DNA of 64,000 bases. Source: Lytechinus variegatus. Taxonomy: Eukaryota; Echinodermata; Echinoidea; Temnopleuroida; Toxopneustidae. Of the stretch, positions 58,912 through 64,000 are shown in pieces. Each line of letters opens with the position of its first letter. The first letter of the stretch is position 1. The translations under genes and the position numbers were made by a program. Location: positions 4,631,501 to 4,695,500 of the forward strand of contig NC_054750.1 in assembly GCF_018143015.1 (NCBI RefSeq), given 5' to 3'. Below the pieces are notes generated by a model. It ran no database searches and was not told the origin of the DNA. It was given only the letters and a program-made list of their open reading frames with translations.

Positions 58912-60950
58912 CAACCGCGTAGCCAGGATTTAATTTTGGAGGGCCTAGGCGTTAAGTCCAAGTGCACGCGAAGCGTGCCAACACTTACAGAGCGCGCTCC
59001 CCGCGGGGAGCGCGAAGTGATATAAATTCAAATCAAAAGAAGGCGTCTATAGTACCCTTATCAATTCGAATATTCACTTGCCGTGATTTAAAAAAAAATT
59101 GTTTTCGAAAGAAATTATGAGCGCCCCCTAAATGGGAAAAGATTGGAAAATTTGAAATAATTCCTCTTACAGCGCAAAGCGCGGAAGCTGAAAACGGTTT
59201 TATAAAAATAGAGAACAGAAATGGCATGGTCACATCAGATCTGAGTGTAAAAAGTTTGTCCCCATTAAATTTCGTTAACTTATATCACAAAACAGAGTAG
59301 AAGACGGGTATACAGGAAGTAAAGAGGCCCCACACTGTGAAAAAATTGGGCAATATTTTACCCAATATTTTGCCCAACGTTGGGCCGATAGTCAACCCTA
59401 CCAACTACTGGGCAATATTTTACCCAACGTTGTTGGGGCATTAATGTGCCCAACTGTTGGGTAATATTTTGAACTACATTTTGGGGGACATTAATTTGCC
59501 CAACTTTTTAATAAAGTTATTAACCCAACATCTGGGCAAGGCCTTTAATAATCACCAAGAAAAATGGCATAATTTTACTAAGTTGTTGAGTTATTATGAT
59601 CCCTCCCTGCAATCAATAATACTATTTGTTGGGCATTTTTCATTTGCTTTACACAACAAATGGTCATTACTTGACTGGGGTTTTGATGTCGATCCGGAGA
59701 CCTTATCCGAAAGTGCTTTGCATGCACAATAACGCTGCATACAAGTGCAAGTGCATATCTCAAGTGAGTGAAGCAAAAACAAAACAGCGTCAGATATATG
59801 TCATGTATGTAGGCCTATTCTGACAAATTCCTTACAAATTATGCTTAACGTAAAGTCCAAAATAAAAAAATTAAAAAAACGTTTAAGCAACTCATCTATG
59901 AAAGATTCAGCGAGGCTCCCCAGCCCCCAGTCATCTAGAAGCTCCTCCATATCTTATCGACCGTGTGTAGCATGCTGCAAGCGCAACTCGTGATCGTAAA
60001 GTTTCGCAACATTTACCACTCAGCAGGGCAATTACTAGCCCAACAATTGGACATCTGTATTTTGGCAGCGGCAGAGTAAAAATTTGCCTAAGTATTGGGC
60101 ACATAATGCCCAACAAAACAATAACCAACGTATATATTACCCAACAAAAAAATGACCAACGTAAATTTACTCTTTTTTTTCACAGTGCATTCCTTCCCGA
60201 AAATGGCGCGAAGCTCTGATTTTTAGAAATTTATCTGAAAGTTTAACCTGTTCTTATTTTGATATTTCTTAGATTATATACATGCTTGATTAAGAAGAAA
60301 AACGAGTTCAAATGTGAAAGGGATGATGGAAGCTAGAAGATAGGATATTTCATTTCCCATGTTAGAGAAACACGGAAACCTCTGTGATTTATTTTGGAAG
60401 AAAAAAAAGTCGCTCATATTAAGGTCAGTAATATTCAAAATTTCAAACCAATGGCGCAAAACAAGACGGTAGATGGATGTGCAGCGACATAGAATAAAGT
60501 TTAACATCGTACATACTTTTGCATATACTTTGCCAAAAATTACTTGCTGAAAAACGGAAGAAATAGCATTTGCGGACTCGGGGAGTGACGGTACTGTTTA
60601 CCCGCTCCGAACAGAAGAGCCAAAATTTTGTGTCAATGCAATATAAAAAAAAAACATTTTTCATACTCTTTACACCCATGTATACTTTATAAAAAAACGG
60701 AGTAGAAGAAGGTGTGAGAAACGAAAGGGAATGGCAACTTGATATTTTTCCCCCAAAAGGCAAAATTTTTAGCATGAAGAGAGATAACGCCTCGTTTAGG
60801 TTATTCTTTTGACAAAAAAAAAAGAAAAAACAACAAAAGCTATACTTTTCTTCCCTTTTCTCCTTTCGCTTTTTCTTTTTCTCCCTTTCCTCTTCTTTTT
60901 TGGGAGCGTTTTTTAGGGGAGTGGCGACCGCCCCCCTGGCTACGCGCCTG
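58912..60950. mobile_element. hAT-type element with CGCGTAGCCAGG ends and a nested MITE
   Basis: The ends CAACCGCGTAGCCAGG and CCTGGCTACGCGCCTG are inverse. The 8-bp flanks are AAATAGCC (58904-58911) and AAAAAGCC (60951-60958), one mismatch. A 22-bp GC palindrome spans 58993-59014, centred on CTCCCCGCGGGGAG. It contains the 59333-60187 element. No transposase was recognised in the remaining ~1.18 kb. Confidence 0.75.
59333..60187. mobile_element. CACTGTGAAAA-ended element with TTGGGCAATATTTTACCC units
   Basis: 855 bp bounded by CACTGTGAAAAAATTGGG and TTTTTTTTCACAGTG. Near both ends it carries several TTGGGCAATATTTTACCCAA-like near-palindromic units and CCCAAC / GTTGGG words. Superfamily and target duplication are unclear. 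Confidence 0.7.
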
Positions 60951-61426
60951 AAAAAGCCCCGGGGAAAAAAGCTTGGGGGAAAAAACATACCCTAAACAAG
61001 TTTGGCTAGTCTTAAAAAAAAAGGCCTTGGAAAAAAACATACCCTAAATATGTTTGACCCGCAAATGGCCCATTGACTAGTCTTTCAAAACCACACTATT
61101 CTGTGTTAAATCGGTGTTTTTGATACCCAATAACGAGTGCACGCGCGGCCCGCGTCCAAAACTGAACAAACACCCTTTAAACGCGTTTTTTTTTTTTTGG
61201 GGGGGTCACGCATGTACACAGCGATATATCTGACTGCCCCCATCCCCTCCCCATGGTCCAGCCCTCAGTGCAGTGAGTTTCATAAGCTTTTCGTAAAATT
61301 GCACATGAACTTTACGCAAGACTGGAACATGGTCTTCGGTGCTTATAGTTAGCTGCATATATAGGGATTTACACATTTCGTACAAGAAAGGGTCACATCC
61401 CGCCTATATATTAAAGTCATTCTCAA
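60951..61426. other. worn repeat with ACCCTAAACAAG phrases
   Basis: AAAACATACCCTAAACAAGT and AAACATACCCTAAATATG recall the phrases inside the four-copy hAT MITE family (ACCCTAAACACG), but the ends do not match that family. Probably a distant relative. Confidence 0.35.
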
Positions 61427-62026
61427 AGGGATGGTCCGGGCTGAAAATATTTATATATCAATAAATTGAGTGGAACTCACTGAGCAAAATGCCGAAAATT
61501 TCTTCAAAATCTGATATCAAAATAATAATAACGTTATTGAAGTTAAAAGTTTAGCAATATTTTATGAAAACAGTCGTCATCATGATGAATATTCATCAGG
61601 TGGACTGATGATGTCACATCTCCACTTTCCGTTTTCTTATGTTATTACATAAAATCTCATTTTTTAAAACATTATTTCATACTTGTGTGAATAATATGTC
61701 TCCCTTTTAATGAAATAAGTTGCAGCAATAAATATATAATAATGCACCAAGTCAGTTGTCAATTCAATCTTTCTATTTCTTGGAGGAAAAAAAAAGAATA
61801 AACCTAATATCTGAATAAAATACAAAGAACAAGCGGGGATGTGACATTATCAGCACACCTAATGAATATTCATGACGACTGTTTTCACATAATATTGCTA
61901 AACTTTGAAATTCAATAACCTTGTTATTTGTTATCCAATTTTGATGAAATTTTCGGCATTTTGCTCAGTGAATTCTACTTTATTTATTAGGCTATAAATA
62001 AAACACTTTCAGCCCGGACAATCCCT
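61427..62026. mobile_element. TTAA-type element (AGGGATGGTCCGGGC family)
   Basis: 600 bp with ends AGGGATGGTCCGGGCTGAAA and TTTCAGCCCGGACAATCCCT, flanked by TCAA and ATAA (worn TTAA). Inner AATGAATATTCATGACG and ATGATGTCACATC phrases are shared with its relatives. Confidence 0.8.
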
Positions 62027-64000
62027 ATAATATACGAACAGCTTCATGAAACGCCGCGTATTTTGGTGACACCTATATACGACATTTGCCCCAGCGACAT
62101 TTGCTACGGTCTCATTTCGGAGGGCATAAGGTTAGAGACGGGATTACATATTGGTTCAGAATAATATAAAGATAAGGATTGGGGTTTATTTAGTTTTGGA
62201 TGTTATAGGTTTTATATGTTTGCATGGATTGACTAACGTACAGATTTTCCATCGCAGCAATTGTCGCCGGAGCAAATATCATGGCCACCGGCGGTATCCT
62301 ATCCATAAAAAACATAAGCATTATGTCGCTGATACTATTGTAAAGTTCATCAAAACTATGACTTCAAAAAATGAAGCAAATACAAGATCATTTATGTACC
62401 TTTATTTGGTAATCCATTCGGAATAATTCAATGTATTCAACAAGATTTGATCCATGCAGAATCATTAATGACAAGGTAAATATTCATAATGCTTTCATTT
62501 TCTCTCACTCATTTCCTTTAGTTTGCTCTAACACTTGAGCACTGTGAGCTGAACACCACGCCGTTTCATAATGCAATATTTGACAGACCTATGAAACCGT
62601 TATATATAATCTTTGTAGTAATCACGAACATGATGAAGCTGAATGCAATACTTATTATTGGTCGAATAATCATTATGATAGTGGGTATGCCTTTATTTCT
62701 GAATGAAACGAAAACTTATTTAGACGTACAATCGTGCTGAAATATCAAATTAATATTGAGTCGAACAGGAATTGTACGCGCAGACTTGCTATTCGAGATA
62801 AATCATCATCGGACATAGATTTTAAATCCCTTAATTTTTATCTGTTAGTTCCATGGTTATGTATTACTCTTGAAAACTCAGTAAGGGTAACGATGACGGC
62901 AGTATTATTCAGATTTCATGTCTGAATGTTTACAAAATTACATAAAAGCTTCAGTATAATAGTTTAATGCTTAAAAATACTGAATAGTATATTGTGACAA
63001 TATCATCCATGTTTATGCACAAACAAGAGCAGACTTCTGAGTAAAATAAAACTAATGTAATTAACAGGTGTCGTTGATCCGGGGGAGGCGGGGGAGGGGG
63101 CCGGGGGCAAAACGCTTCAGCCCCCCCCACTCCCTCTTGAAAACAGTAATGGTATAACAGAAATAGACAATGATATATTGCATACTTTAAAAAGTAATTT
63201 TCTGGTGATAAGTATATCTTGAACACTGATAATGTACAATGATGACAGTGAAATATCATGTGGTTGCAATTCACGAAACATTACCGTCTCAATGTTTACG
63301 GGTCATCGTATTGATTGTTTTCCCGTTTTTAATATATCTTCATTTACACACACAAAAAAAAAGATAAATTGATATGTTGTGATCCCCACGCTTACGACGC
63401 TGGTTCTATGGTTGTTTATGATTCAGGTGTACAGATACATGTATAAATGTTGATACCAAAAAGGTTGCAAACATTTTCTCAATATGTAAACAAAAAGTGT
63501 TTATGAGTACATAGTAACACAATGTTTCTTTTTTACTTTTATAAGGTTCAGAGAGTAAATGCTTACGAATTCACATTCAGATAAAGATGATGCAATCGTA
63601 TTGTCTCATGTGAAAATGAATGATGTAAAATATTACACGCCTGAATATAATGAACACAATGGACCCACTATGGACTGACGACTTCGCATCGATACGATGT
63701 AAGTATCGGGTATTCGCCAGAGCTTCACCTTTGACCTGATACGTCTGTGTGTTACTGTTAGAGACAATAATTATCGTGACAGACAATATCAGCTGAAAAG
63801 AAAACTATTTACATAATCATGATATCCATTTCCATCAAAACCAAGATTAGCACAAAATAGCCAGATCGATGAATTGACAATAGATTTCTATATAAATAAC
63901 AACAAAAAATAGATTGCACCAATTAAGTAATGACAGAATCATAGACACTCATTTGAAAACACGTGCATAAAACAGAAAAAAAAAACGGTGAGTAAAGGGC
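62027..64000. other. AT-rich DNA with no recognised gene
   Basis: No exon or element with clear ends, except G/C-run-rich hAT-like text at 63063-63130 (GATCCGGGGGAGGCGGGGG...CTTCAGCCCCCC) resembling 22657-22890. Open frames here are short and unsupported. Confidence 0.45.

Noticed and set aside
60443-61040. 181-codon and 66-codon frames on the - strand
   Set aside because: They cross a transposon end and Lys/Glu-rich low-complexity sequence; no domain or splice support.
63577-63786. Possible - strand exon (TQTYQVKGEALANTRYLHR)
   Set aside because: An AG precedes it, but no donor, partner exon or family could be found.

Overview
The window looks like nuclear DNA of a marine deuterostome, most likely an echinoderm and probably a sea urchin. 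The reasons are intron-rich genes with vertebrate-like exon structure, AT-rich introns full of short inverted-repeat transposons, G/C-homopolymer hAT-like ends, and a foldback element built like the sea-urchin TU transposons. The species call is an inference from sequence style; nothing in the window fixes it.

Two complete host genes can be assembled exon by exon with every reading-frame phase matching. DHCR24 (delta-24 sterol reductase) runs on the + strand from 15666 to 27743 in nine exons and encodes 522 residues. DHDH (dimeric dihydrodiol dehydrogenase, Gfo/Idh/MocA family) runs on the - strand from 50682 to 41966 in seven exons and encodes 340 residues; one of its introns appears to be of the GC-AG type. 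The two genes are convergent and separated by about 14 kb of repeats. Two partial genes flank them: the end of a YWTD beta-propeller gene (+, 1631 to 7936) and three 3' exons of an unrecognised gene (-, 57220 to 56485) whose reading frame seems broken.

The rest is mostly transposable elements, many with target-site duplications (TSDs) that can be read directly. There are four copies of a ~540 bp hAT-type MITE, each with a perfect 8-bp TSD; other hAT-type elements with 8-bp TSDs; five ~550-600 bp elements with TTAA-type flanks; a palindromic Mutator-like element with a 9-bp TSD in DHCR24 intron 1; a TA-flanked MITE; non-LTR retrotransposon pieces; and a 3.07 kb foldback element. Several are nested, including a three-level nest at 38204-40441. 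Two insertions have an empty-site copy of the target elsewhere in the window.

Region by region: 1-8 kb YWTD gene and insertions; 8-15.6 kb repeats and LINE remnants; 15.7-27.7 kb DHCR24; 27.7-35 kb its 3' flank, a duplicated copy of that flank and a 207-bp tandem array; 35-42 kb nested DNA transposons and LINE pieces; 42-50.7 kb DHDH; 51-56.5 kb foldback element and MITEs; 56.5-57.2 kb the unrecognised gene; 57.2-64 kb more elements and then plain AT-rich DNA. No LTR retrotransposon, Polinton, rRNA, tRNA or CRISPR array was seen. The genes do not form an operon-like unit; DHCR24 acts in sterol synthesis and DHDH in carbonyl/dihydrodiol metabolism.
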